A stretch of DNA of 64,000 nucleotides from assembly GCF_030269485.1 (NCBI RefSeq), contig NZ_BSTL01000003.1:62001-126000 (forward strand). The letters are read 5' to 3'. Shown piece after piece: positions 50,367 to 59,223 of this stretch. The notes below the pieces were generated by a model that worked only from the letters and a program-made list of their open reading frames with translations, made no database searches and was not told the origin of the DNA. This stretch comes from Actinoplanes sp. NBRC 103695. Its GTDB lineage: Bacteria; Actinomycetota; Actinomycetes; Mycobacteriales; Micromonosporaceae. Position numbers and translations under genes: made by a program. Within the stretch, counting starts at the first letter, position 1. Every line of letters begins with the position of its first letter.

Positions 50367-51944
50367 CTAGACCGGGGACAGCTCCGCGCCCTTCGCCGGC
50401 GTGAAGGACACCATCAGGACCCGGTCGGCCTGCAGGTAGATGGACAGGTCGGCGGCGACGCCGCGCAGGTCGGCCGCCGGGGTGACCGCGATCGTCAGAG
50501 CCCCGGCGTCGACGTACTCGCCGAGCACGAGCGCGTCGTGCCCGAGCCCGGCCGTGTCCGGGCCGAGGCGGACGGCCACCACGCTGTGCCGGGGGAGGCG
50601 GCAGCGCAGCCCGGCGGCGATGGCGCGTCCGCTGGTCCGGGGCTCGTCGGCGCCGTAGACGACGAGCAGTTCGTCGCTGGTGGCGAGCTCGGCCAGCCGG
50701 GCCACGACCGCGGCACCGCCGAGGCGGGTGTCCGGCTCGCTGACGACCGCGATCGTCATCGCCGTCGGTCCGGGTTCCGGCTCGAAGCGCGTCGTGAGCC
50801 CGAGACCGACGGACAGCCCGTGGCCGCCGACGTAGACGGCGGCCCCGAGCAGCAAGGCGGCGAGCAGGACCCAGGCCACGGCGTACGAGTGGGTCAGCCC
50901 GATCGCCCCGGCCACCAGCGCCGGCGGGAGCAGCGCGCCGAGCGCTCCCACCGAGCCGGTCACGCCCATCACGGCGCCCGCGTCGTCCGGCCGTGCGGCC
51001 TTGCCGATCAGGGCGAGCAGGGCGCCGCTGGCGATGCCGTCGCACACCGCGATCCCCGCGATCACGGGCGCCATCAGCCACCACACCCGCGGGATCAGCG
51101 CGCCGGCCAGGCACAGGGTCGCGGCGGCGGCGTAGCAGATCATCACCAGCCGGGCGGTGGGCCGCCGGTCGGTCCACCACCCACCGGCCAGCCGACCGGC
51201 CGACGCGAGGCCGACCACGGCCGCCGTGACGATCAGGGCGTGGAGCCGGCTGAGGCCGGTGGCGGCGGTCAGGAACACGGGCAGATACACCGCGATCGAG
51301 ACGATCCCGCCGAGGGCGAGGAGGTAGAGCAGTGACAGCGACGTGGACGAGGCGAGCCGGATCATCGCCGCGCACCGGCGGGCCGGAGATTCGCGGGGAC
51401 GCGCCGGGACCGGGTCCCGGAGCACCGCCGCGGCCAGGACGGCGTATCCCGCCAGCGACCCGGCCAGGACGTACGCGGCCTGCCGTCCCTCGGGGTCGAG
51501 TCGCCAGGACACGGCCGAGATCACCACGGCGACCAGCGCGCCGAGGCCGAAGAGCCCCAGACCGAGACCGCGCCGGCCGTACGGCAGGGCCCGCGACACG
51601 AGGGTGGAGCCGACCACGAACGCGCCCCCCGCGACGCCGGTGGCGGCGCCGGCCAGCGCGACCGCCGGGACCGTGCCGGCCAGTCCCACGGCGGCCACCG
51701 ACATCGCCGACAGCAGGCTGACGGCGGGCACCATCACCCGCGCGCCGTAGCGATCGGTGAGCACCCCCACGGGCAGCCGCACCAGCGCCGCGACCAGCAG
51801 CGGCAACCCGATCAGCACGGCATAGCGCCCGGGGCCGACGTCGAACCGTTCGTGCAGGTGCGGGCCGATCAGGATCGAGGCCCGCAGGTTCAGTCCCAGC
51901 CCGAGGGTCGCCACGAACAGCGTCGACAGCTCCCGCGAGGTCAT
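50367..51944 (-). CDS. MFS transporter with extra C-terminal soluble domain
   Basis: 525 residues. About 12 transmembrane helices fill residues 1 to ~405; VGVLTDRYGARVM (after TM2) is the MFS signature loop and GGWWTDRRPTARLV its second-half copy, similar to nitrate/nitrite or drug transporters. A ~115-residue hydrophilic domain follows (TIAVVSEPDTRLGGAAVVAR ... LSIYLQADRVLMVSFTPAKG), not part of the MFS fold; its alpha/beta pattern is not recognised. Start ATG 51944 (MTSRELSTLF). Divergent from a two-component system 137 bp away, which may regulate it. Confidence 0.82.
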   Translation of the reverse strand: MTSRELSTLFVATLGLGLNLRASILIGPHLHERFDVGPGRYAVLIGLPLLVAALVRLPVGVLTDRYGARVMVPAVSLLSAMSVAAVGLAGTVPAVALAGAATGVAGGAFVVGSTLVSRALPYGRRGLGLGLFGLGALVAVVISAVSWRLDPEGRQAAYVLAGSLAGYAVLAAAVLRDPVPARPRESPARRCAAMIRLASSTSLSLLYLLALGGIVSIAVYLPVFLTAATGLSRLHALIVTAAVVGLASAGRLAGGWWTDRRPTARLVMICYAAAATLCLAGALIPRVWWLMAPVIAGIAVCDGIASGALLALIGKAARPDDAGAVMGVTGSVGALGALLPPALVAGAIGLTHSYAVAWVLLAALLLGAAVYVGGHGLSVGLGLTTRFEPEPGPTAMTIAVVSEPDTRLGGAAVVARLAELATSDELLVVYGADEPRTSGRAIAAGLRCRLPRHSVVAVRLGPDTAGLGHDALVLGEYVDAGALTIAVTPAADLRGVAADLSIYLQADRVLMVSFTPAKGAELSPV

Positions 51945-52069
51945 CAACGAGCCAGCCTTCCACAGGTTGGTGACGATCGGTCGGACAAGGGGTCCGGCCT
52001 GGGCAGATGTCAGGAAGGTGTTCGATCGGGGTAACGAATCGGGCGGCGAGATCGGCGGCGGGGGAGATC

Positions 52070-52075
52070 TATAGT
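52070..52075 (+). promoter_or_regulatory. -10 box for a leaderless response regulator mRNA
   Basis: TATAGT ends 6 nt before the GTG at 52082, exactly where a start site would fall, and there is no Shine-Dalgarno site. The -35 region is not recognisable. Confidence 0.5.
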
Positions 52076-52081
52076 CGCCGC

Positions 52082-52774
52082 GTGTGCGCACACGTTCTGG
52101 TCGCCGAGGACAACGTGAAGCAGGCCGAGGTGCTGCGGCGGTACCTGGAGGCGGACGGCCACTCCACCGTAGTGGTGCACGACGGGCGCAGCGCCCTCGA
52201 GCACGCCCGGCGGCAGCCTCCGGACCTGCTGGTGCTGGACGTGATGATGCCCGGCCTGGACGGTCTCAACGTGTGCCGGATCCTGCGGCAGGAATCCGAC
52301 CTGCTGGTGCTGATGCTGACCGCCCGCACCGAGGAGGAGGACCTGCTGCTGGGGCTGGAGCTGGGCGCCGACGACTATCTGACCAAGCCGTACAGTCCGC
52401 GAGAGCTGGCGGCCCGGGTCCGCACCCTGCTCCGCCGGGCCGGGCGGGCGCCGGCCGGGGTGACCGCGGTCCGGCACGTCGGTCCGCTGCGCGTCGACCC
52501 GTCCCGGCACGAGGTGATCGTGGACGACCGGCGGATCGAGTGCACGCCCGGCGAGTTCGCCATCCTGTCCGCGATGGCGGAGCAGCCCGGCCGCATCTTC
52601 ACCCGCGCCCAGCTGCTGGAGCACACCAGCGGCTTCCAGCGTGACTCCACCCATCGCACGATCGACGTGCACGTGCTCAACCTGCGGCGCAAGATCGAGC
52701 CGGACCCGCGGCGCCCCGTCCATCTGGTGACCGTGCACGGCGTCGGGTACAAGCTCACCGACGGCGCCGGCTGA
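52082..52774 (+). CDS. OmpR family response regulator
   Basis: 230 residues. Receiver with AEDN at 8-11, phospho-acceptor Asp53 (LLVLDVMMPGLDG) and KPY; OmpR winged helix ending DSTHRTIDVHVLNLRRKIEP. The GTG at 52082 is taken because receiver homology begins at once and a -10 box is perfectly placed; it would be leaderless. Stop overlaps the kinase start (TGATG). Confidence 0.9.
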   Translation: MCAHVLVAEDNVKQAEVLRRYLEADGHSTVVVHDGRSALEHARRQPPDLLVLDVMMPGLDGLNVCRILRQESDLLVLMLTARTEEEDLLLGLELGADDYLTKPYSPRELAARVRTLLRRAGRAPAGVTAVRHVGPLRVDPSRHEVIVDDRRIECTPGEFAILSAMAEQPGRIFTRAQLLEHTSGFQRDSTHRTIDVHVLNLRRKIEPDPRRPVHLVTVHGVGYKLTDGAG

Positions 52775-54537
52775 TGCTCGGCAACAGCCTGGTGACGCGG
52801 ATGCTGGCCACGTCGGTGCTGGTCGCCGCGTTCGCGACGACGGCCACGACCTGGCTGGCCGTGCAGTCCACGACGCGGGCGATCCGCCAGGAGCAGACCC
52901 GGTCGCTGGCCGGCGACAAGAGCGTGTACGACACCCTGCTCGGCTTCGCGGCGACCCACCGGGACTGGACCGGCGTCGAGCGGCCGGTCGCCGAGCTCGC
53001 CGCGCGCCTCGGCCGCCGGATCATCCTGTCGGCCGAGGACCGGCAGATCATCGCGGACTCCCATCCGGGTCAGCCGCTGCCGGGCGCACGCGCGTCGGCC
53101 ACCGTCGATCCGCTCCGCGTGGACCTCGGCCTCACCGGGGGAACGGAACGGATCGACCCCCGGGTCACGGGCCCCTACCGGCCGACCGCCGGGGAACTGG
53201 CCGAGCTGCGGAGGCGGGCCGCCGATCAGGTCCGCTGCCTGGACTCGTTCGGGGTGCCGGCGCGGGTCGGCGTGGGCCCGGACGGTCGCCCCGCCGCGGC
53301 CGGTCCCGGCGTCCTGTCACTCGCGCTGCAGTGTCCGCCGCCGGATCTGACAACCATTCAAGTCAGCATGCGTACGCCGTTGCGCGAGCTGACCGCCCTG
53401 ACGGCGCGCTGCCTCGGTCGGGCCGGCCGGCGGGAGCTGCTCCTCGGCCCGGACTTCTCGGTGCAGCTCCTGGACGGCGACAAGGTGACCGCCGCCGGCC
53501 CGGCCGAGGTCCGCCGCGCGCGCGTCTGCGTGGAGAGCGCGCGGCAGCAGCAGTTGCGGCCGTACGTGCCGCCGCCCACGCTGCTGTTCGTCACCGAGCC
53601 CGGCCAGGACGCCGCCCAGCCGGTGTTCGGCCTGTCCCGGGCCGGCGCGGTCCGGACGGCGGCGGTGAGCGCGGCGGTCCTGATCGTCGCGATCCTGGCG
53701 ACCGTGCTGGTCGGGCGCCGTCTGGTCCGGCCGCTGCAGGCGCTCACCGAGGCGGCGCGGCGGCCGATCGACGAGCAGAGCCGGGCGCCGGTGACCACCC
53801 GCGACGAGGTCGGTCAGCTGGCCGCCGCGCTCAACGATCTCGCCGAACGCCGGGAGCGGGCCGAGCGTCAGCGTAAGGCGATGGTGGCCGACGTGGCGCA
53901 CGAGCTGCGTACCCCGCTGACCAACATCCGCAGCTGGCTGGAGGCCGCGCAGGACGGGCTCGCGCCGGCCGACCCGGAGTTGTTCGACCTGCTCCTGGAG
54001 GAGGCCCTGCTGCTGCAGCACATCGTCGACGACCTGCGTGACCTGGCCGCCGCCGACGCCGGCACGCTGCGCGTGCACACCGAGAACGCCCGGATCGGCG
54101 ACCTGCTCGCGCAGGTCGCCGAGTCGCACCGCAGCGCGGCGGAGGCGGCGGGCGTGGGGTTGCGCTGCGAGGTCCCGGACGGCCTGGAGGCGACGGTCGA
54201 TCCGGTACGGCTGCGTCAGATGGCCGGCATCCTGGTGTCGAACGCGGTACGGCACACCCCGCCCGGCGGCACGGTCGTCGTGTCCGCGGCCGGGCGGGAC
54301 GGGCTGGTGATCGCCGTACGCGACACCGGGTCGGGCATCTCCGCCACCGACCTGCCGAGGGTCTTCGACCGGTTCTGGCGCGCGGACACCTCCCGGGCGC
54401 GTGAGACCGGCGGCAGCGGGCTGGGCCTGGCGATCGCGCGCAGCCTGACCGAGGCCCACGGCGGCGAGATCACCGTCACCAGCGAGCTCGGCGCCGGGAC
54501 CACGGTCACGATCAGCCTGCCTTCGCGTACTTCTTGA
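52774..54537 (+). CDS. Sensor histidine kinase (BaeS-like)
   Basis: 587 residues. TM1 at ~10-30, an unusually large ~250-residue extracytoplasmic domain with four cysteines (RCLDSF, LQCPPP, ARCLGR, RVCVES) that could form disulphides, TM2 near 295-315, HAMP, HisKA with [16 protein letters not shown] box VSNAVRHTP, G1 DTGSGI and G2 [10 protein letters not shown]. Coupled to the response regulator. A 26-bp convergent overlap with the lipoprotein gene at its 3' end. Confidence 0.9.
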   Translation: MLGNSLVTRMLATSVLVAAFATTATTWLAVQSTTRAIRQEQTRSLAGDKSVYDTLLGFAATHRDWTGVERPVAELAARLGRRIILSAEDRQIIADSHPGQPLPGARASATVDPLRVDLGLTGGTERIDPRVTGPYRPTAGELAELRRRAADQVRCLDSFGVPARVGVGPDGRPAAAGPGVLSLALQCPPPDLTTIQVSMRTPLRELTALTARCLGRAGRRELLLGPDFSVQLLDGDKVTAAGPAEVRRARVCVESARQQQLRPYVPPPTLLFVTEPGQDAAQPVFGLSRAGAVRTAAVSAAVLIVAILATVLVGRRLVRPLQALTEAARRPIDEQSRAPVTTRDEVGQLAAALNDLAERRERAERQRKAMVADVAHELRTPLTNIRSWLEAAQDGLAPADPELFDLLLEEALLLQHIVDDLRDLAAADAGTLRVHTENARIGDLLAQVAESHRSAAEAAGVGLRCEVPDGLEATVDPVRLRQMAGILVSNAVRHTPPGGTVVVSAAGRDGLVIAVRDTGSGISATDLPRVFDRFWRADTSRARETGGSGLGLAIARSLTEAHGGEITVTSELGAGTTVTISLPSRTS

Positions 54538-55054
54538 GGCTCGCCTTGAACGCGTCCTTCTCGCACGCCACCTGGTCGTCGTAGGCGCGGTTGGCGCTCG
54601 CGTTGCCGGCGTACCGGATCGACACCGGATCTCCGCCGACCGTGACGTCGTGGCCCTTGCCCTCGAGGCACCGCGCGGTGTCCCGCAGCCGGTCCTCGAA
54701 CTCCGGATCGGTCCGGCGTTCCCGGTCCATCCAGGTCTCCGGGTAGAGGTGCTCGCACTTCTTCTTGGCCGCCTCTCCCTTCGGGCCCTCCGCAATCGAC
54801 GGTTTCGCGCCGTCGGCCACGGCGACCCCGTTGTCCCGCAGGCAGTCGGCGTAGACGGCGACGTAGCGGTCGAACTCCTCCGCGCCCTCGTCCGGTCCCA
54901 CCACCGGGCGTTCGCGCGGGGTCGCGGACGGCGCGGCCGACGGACCCGCGCTCTGCAGGGTCGCGACCTCCGGGTCCGGGGAAGGCCCGGAGGTCGCGCT
55001 GCAGCCGGAAAGCAGGATCACGCCGGCGACGACACTGATCGTTCTGATTCGCAT
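54512..55054 (-). CDS. Cysteine-containing lipoprotein
   Basis: 180 residues from the ATG at 55054: signal MRIRTISVVAGVILLSGC with lipobox Cys18. The mature part has four further cysteines (YADCLRDNG, KKKCEHLYP, ARCLEGKGH, VACEKDAF) spaced as two disulphide pairs in a mostly helical domain, a pattern seen in uncharacterised actinomycete lipoproteins. It lies 23 bp after the subtilase stop on the same strand, so it may be co-transcribed. Role unknown; it could be an envelope partner of the neighbouring kinase or protease. Confidence 0.75.
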   Translation of the reverse strand: MRIRTISVVAGVILLSGCSATSGPSPDPEVATLQSAGPSAAPSATPRERPVVGPDEGAEEFDRYVAVYADCLRDNGVAVADGAKPSIAEGPKGEAAKKKCEHLYPETWMDRERRTDPEFEDRLRDTARCLEGKGHDVTVGGDPVSIRYAGNASANRAYDDQVACEKDAFKASLKKYAKAG

Positions 55055-55077
55055 GCGCCCACTGTTCGGCGGGCTTG

Positions 55078-58000
55078 TCAGGAAGACGTTAGACCGAAGG
55101 CCCGCGTGATCCGCTGGTCGACGGCGTTGCCCTTGGCGTCCCGCGCGGTGGTGCGGAGCGAGACGAACTGCGCGGAGGCCGGCGCTGCTAGGTGCGTACG
55201 CCAGCCGCGGTTTGCCTGTCGCAGTTGGGCAGGCTGCCACGTGGCGCCGTCGTCGTAGGAGACCTCGAGTCCCACCGTCCGGATCGCGCCCGCGTTGCCG
55301 GCGTTGGGGAGGGTGAGCGCGGAGATCGTCAGGGCGGCGTTGCGAGCCGCCTTGCCCGCGACGTCGGTGTCCACCGCATAGTCGAGCTGGATCAGCGCCG
55401 GGACCTGCACGGGAGCGCCCACGGCGACGCCGCTGGACGTGAACGACCACTCCGTGCGGGTGTCGACCGAGTAGGGCCCGGCCCAGGTGTCCCGCTTGTT
55501 CTCCGAGACCAGCCGGTACGGCAGACGTTCGTCGGGGAGCGGGCCGGCCACCAGCTGCGGGCTGTGGCGGTCGGTCTGGCTGACCAGCCGGTCGCCCTGG
55601 TAGAGCCGCAGGGTGTTGTCCGCGGCGAAGTTGTCGAACGTGCCGCCCTCGTGCGCCGCACCCGAGTCGCCCCAGCCCGGGACGAACGCGAAGAACCAGC
55701 CGCCCTCCTGCCGGAACACCGGCGTCGAGTCGTCGTCCTCGACCAGGCGAGGCCGTTGCACGGGACCGAACCAGCGCTCGGTCCGCACCGAACCGGCCGG
55801 GTACACAGCCGGGGCGTTGTGCTGGGACTGATCCCCGGGGATCTGGAGCTCGGTGAACCAGGGCACCCCGGCGGTCACCCAGTCGACCCGGTCCCCGATC
55901 GCCGGGCTCACGGCGTACTCCAGGGAGCCGTAGACGTCGGAGCGGCCCTCGATCACGTGTGCGGGGCGCCAGTTGCGGAACGACGTGTTGATCCGGGCCA
56001 GGTTCTGCGGGGTGGCCCGGTGGGTGAGGTCGGCCGGCATCCTGGCCGGGTAGTCGTGGACGAGGTCGTAGACGTACTCGGTGGCCGGGCGCGAGTTCAG
56101 GGCGAGCCGGACGCGCCGCTCCCGCTGGATCCGGCCGATCAGCCGTTCACCCTCGTCGCGGGTGAGCGTGGCCACGGTCACCGGCGGCGCATCGACCGGC
56201 GTCCACACCGAGCCCGGCCAGGGCTCGAGGCGGCCGGTGCCGTCGTTGACCACGAGCAGGAGACTCGCGCCGGAGGCGGCGGCCGCGGCTGCCTGCTCCT
56301 CGAGCGGAACCGTGTCGCTGCGGCGGACCACCAGGGCCTTGCCGCGGGCGTCCCCGCCGAGGACGGCGTCGAGCCGGCCGCGCCCGCGGGGGAGTGGCGT
56401 CCGAGCGCGTTGCACCCGCACGTCGTCGTACGCCTCGCCGCCGGACTCCACGGTCAGCGCGGGCTGGGTGAGACGCCACCGCGCCCCGAACGCGAAGGTG
56501 CCCTCCGCGACCTTCCGGGTGGTGGGCAGGACCCACACGCTGTCGTACTCCGCGCCCGGGTGCCAGGCGTCCGTCCACGAACCCTGACCGAAGTCGCGGA
56601 CGACCTGGTAGCGCGACGCGGTCACGGCGGCCGGTTGCGGGGTGGTCGCGCCGGCGGGCTTGGCCTTGGCGGCGTCGAACACGACCGTGCGGTCCCGGTC
56701 GAGCTCGATCACCGGCACCGGCAGCAGGGCGAGACCGCGGGACGACGGGCCGTGCGCGCCCTCGACGTCGGTGCTGAGCCACGCCGTGTACTCACCGCCC
56801 GGCAGGCGCAGGTTCAGGGTTCCGCCGGCGTCGATCTGCTCGGTCCTGCTGGTGCCCTTGCCGAGCAGGACGAGCTGCCCACCGGTGGGTTTGCCGCTGC
56901 GGTCCTTGGCTTTCAAGGACAGGAGATGGCGTACGCCTTCGCGACCGACACCCAGTGACGTCCGGATGTCCTTGCGCCCCGCAGCGCTCGCGGTCACGAA
57001 GCCGGAGTGCAGCCGGTCGGCCGGCACCCGATCGAACTCGATGCTCGCGGTGACCGTGGCGACGCCGTTCGCGGGCACCGTGACCTGCTTCGCCGACAGC
57101 GCGACCACGTCGGTGCCCTCGATCGCGAGATCGAGCGTGACGGCCTCGTCGCCGGTGTTCGTGTAGCGGATCTCCCGGTCGACCGGGCCGTCCGGCGCGG
57201 TCGGGTAGGCCGGGTAGCCGAAGTTGACGACGCCGGTGCCGAACACGGTCGCGGCGGCCGCGGCGGCGACGTCCAGCCGGCCGCTGCCGCCCTCGTAGGG
57301 GGTCACGTCCGGGGTGGGCTTGGTGGTGCTCACCAGGGCGTCCTTGAGCTGCGGGCCGGTCAGTCCCGGGTGCTGGGCGGCCAGCAGCGCCGCCGCGCCG
57401 GCGACGTGCGGTGCGGCCATCGAGGTGCCGCTCATCGTCAGGTACGGGCCCTCGCCCTCCGGGGCGTACTGCGAGCGGGCGGCCAGGATGTTCGCGCCCG
57501 GCGCGGTGAGCTCGGGCTTGACGGCCCGGTCGCCGGCCCGCGGACCCTGGCTGGAGAAGAACGTGAGCAGGTCGTCGGGGCCGACCGCGCCGACGGTCAG
57601 CGCGGCGTCGGCGGCGCCCGGGGTGCCCACGGTGTACGCGGCCGGGCCGGAGTTGCCGGCGGAGATCACGAACAGCGCGCCGGTCTCCGCGCTGAGCCGG
57701 TTGACGGCCAGGCTCATCGGGTCGGTGCCGTCGGTCGGGTCCGCGCCGAGGCTCAGGTTGACGATGCGGGCGTGCTGGTCACGCGTCGCCCACTCCATGC
57801 CGCTGATGATCCAGGACTCCTGGCCGAAGCCGTCGTCGGCGAGGACCTTGCCGATGTGCAGCCGCGCCCCGGGCGCGACGCCCCGCTCCCTGCCGTCGGA
57901 CGCCGCGCCCGTGCCGGCGATCGTGGACGCCACATGGGTGCCGTGCCCGGCTCCGTCCTCCACCGAGGCTCCGGGCACGAAGGACTCGGTCGCCGCGATC

Positions 58001-58761
58001 TGGCCGGCGACGTCCGGGTGGGCGGTGTCGATGCCGGTGTCCAGCACCGCGACGTCGACGCCGGCGCCGGTGTTGCCGGTCTTCCACACCTCGGGGGCGC
58101 CGATCTGCGCGGTGCTCTCGGCCAGGCTGACCTCGGCCTTGCCGTCCAGCCAGATCTTGGCGATGCCACTGCCGCTCCCGGCGATGCCACTGCCGCTCCT
58201 GGCGCTCCCGGCGGTGGCCGATGTGGTGACCGACGACCAGAACGCGCCCGTGCGGTCCGCGCTCAACGCCGCACCCTGAATGCTGTCCAGCGGCCGGACG
58301 CCGGTGGCGCCTCGCGGGGCGGCGGCGGTGCGCTGCCTGGCCGCCGCGGTGTAGGTGACGATCAGCGGCAGCCGGGCACTGTGCTTGTCGTCGTACCCGT
58401 CCTCCACCAGCGTGTCGATGTTGAACAGTTCCTTGTCGACCAGGCCGGACGCCAGATAGGGCAGCGCGTCGTGCGGGTAGACGTACGTGTCATCGCCGTC
58501 CCGATGCTGGAGGAAGCCGGTCGGCCGGCCCCGCGCGTCGCGGACCTCCGGGTTTCGCAGGCCGGCGGCGGTCGGCGTCGCGGTGACCTTGTCGCCGGTG
58601 ATGAGGGTGACGGTGGCGGGTGGCCCGGTCGCCGGCGTCGCGGTGGCGGCGACCGGTGCGGCCGAGGCGGATCCCGGCGCGACAGCGACCTGGGCGACGA
58701 TGATCGCGACCAGGCCGAGTCCGCGGAGGCGGAGGAGCGACAACGAGAACCTCGCATACAT
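55078..58761 (-). CDS. Large secreted subtilisin-like (S8) protease
   Basis: 1227 residues. A signal peptide of ~34 residues is followed by a ~190-residue propeptide. The S8 catalytic domain has Asp241 (VAVLDTGID), His273 (GHGTHVAS) and Ser447 (GTSMAAPHVAG). The long C-terminal part carries beta-sandwich modules and a PA-like segment (EEQAAAAAASGASLLLVVND). The family degrades extracellular proteins; this size is typical of actinomycete multi-domain subtilases. The sequence SGSGIAGSGSGIAKIW near residues 190-205 is a short duplicated linker. No clear ribosome site before the ATG. Confidence 0.92.
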   Translation of the reverse strand: MYARFSLSLLRLRGLGLVAIIVAQVAVAPGSASAAPVAATATPATGPPATVTLITGDKVTATPTAAGLRNPEVRDARGRPTGFLQHRDGDDTYVYPHDALPYLASGLVDKELFNIDTLVEDGYDDKHSARLPLIVTYTAAARQRTAAAPRGATGVRPLDSIQGAALSADRTGAFWSSVTTSATAGSARSGSGIAGSGSGIAKIWLDGKAEVSLAESTAQIGAPEVWKTGNTGAGVDVAVLDTGIDTAHPDVAGQIAATESFVPGASVEDGAGHGTHVASTIAGTGAASDGRERGVAPGARLHIGKVLADDGFGQESWIISGMEWATRDQHARIVNLSLGADPTDGTDPMSLAVNRLSAETGALFVISAGNSGPAAYTVGTPGAADAALTVGAVGPDDLLTFFSSQGPRAGDRAVKPELTAPGANILAARSQYAPEGEGPYLTMSGTSMAAPHVAGAAALLAAQHPGLTGPQLKDALVSTTKPTPDVTPYEGGSGRLDVAAAAAATVFGTGVVNFGYPAYPTAPDGPVDREIRYTNTGDEAVTLDLAIEGTDVVALSAKQVTVPANGVATVTASIEFDRVPADRLHSGFVTASAAGRKDIRTSLGVGREGVRHLLSLKAKDRSGKPTGGQLVLLGKGTSRTEQIDAGGTLNLRLPGGEYTAWLSTDVEGAHGPSSRGLALLPVPVIELDRDRTVVFDAAKAKPAGATTPQPAAVTASRYQVVRDFGQGSWTDAWHPGAEYDSVWVLPTTRKVAEGTFAFGARWRLTQPALTVESGGEAYDDVRVQRARTPLPRGRGRLDAVLGGDARGKALVVRRSDTVPLEEQAAAAAASGASLLLVVNDGTGRLEPWPGSVWTPVDAPPVTVATLTRDEGERLIGRIQRERRVRLALNSRPATEYVYDLVHDYPARMPADLTHRATPQNLARINTSFRNWRPAHVIEGRSDVYGSLEYAVSPAIGDRVDWVTAGVPWFTELQIPGDQSQHNAPAVYPAGSVRTERWFGPVQRPRLVEDDDSTPVFRQEGGWFFAFVPGWGDSGAAHEGGTFDNFAADNTLRLYQGDRLVSQTDRHSPQLVAGPLPDERLPYRLVSENKRDTWAGPYSVDTRTEWSFTSSGVAVGAPVQVPALIQLDYAVDTDVAGKAARNAALTISALTLPNAGNAGAIRTVGLEVSYDDGATWQPAQLRQANRGWRTHLAAPASAQFVSLRTTARDAKGNAVDQRITRAFGLTSS

Positions 58762-58833
58762 CGATGGGTGGGAGCGTTCCCAGGATGATCATCAATTGTT
58801 TCGAGGACAAGGTGCCGGGTCATACTACGGTTG

Positions 58834-58847
58834 CCGATATATAACGG
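58834..58847. promoter_or_regulatory. Candidate PadR operator / -10 region
   Basis: CCGATATATAACGG is a palindrome with one mismatch pair. It contains TATATA/TATAAC, a likely -10 box, 20 bp before the PadR start, and is very AT-rich for the window. Confidence 0.5.
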
Positions 58848-58866
58848 CGGCTGTACTGTGTCGGGC

Positions 58867-59223
58867 ATGCAGGAGCCCACCTACCTCATCCTCACCGCGC
58901 TCGCGGCCCGGCCGCTGCACGGTTACGGGATCGTCCAGTCCGTCACCGACCTCTCCGACGGGGAGGTGAAGCTGCGGCCCGGCACGCTCTACGGCGCGCT
59001 CGACCGGCTCGACCAGCAGGGCCTGATCGCCGTCGACCGGGAGGAGCCCGTCGACGGCCGGCTGCGCCGCTACTACCGGCTGAGTGAGACCGGCGCCGCC
59101 GCCCTCGCGGAGCAGGTGGAACGGCTGAGCCGCCGGGCCGCCGCCGGCGCCGAGCAGCTCCGTCTCCGTCCCGCCGCCGGCGCCGAGCTCCGTCTCCGTC
59201 CCGCCGCCGGAGGTGCCGCGTGA
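58867..59223 (+). CDS. PadR family regulator (short)
   Basis: 118 residues from the ATG at 58867 (MQEPTYLILTALAARPLHGY). Winged helix with GIVQSVTDLSDGEVKLRPGT and LYGALDRLDQQGLIAVDREE; then a helix and a C-terminal tail with a duplicated LRLRPAAGAE unit. Short PadR proteins of this kind sit before the membrane protein gene they control; here the genes overlap by GTGA. Confidence 0.88.
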   Translation: MQEPTYLILTALAARPLHGYGIVQSVTDLSDGEVKLRPGTLYGALDRLDQQGLIAVDREEPVDGRLRRYYRLSETGAAALAEQVERLSRRAAAGAEQLRLRPAAGAELRLRPAAGGAA

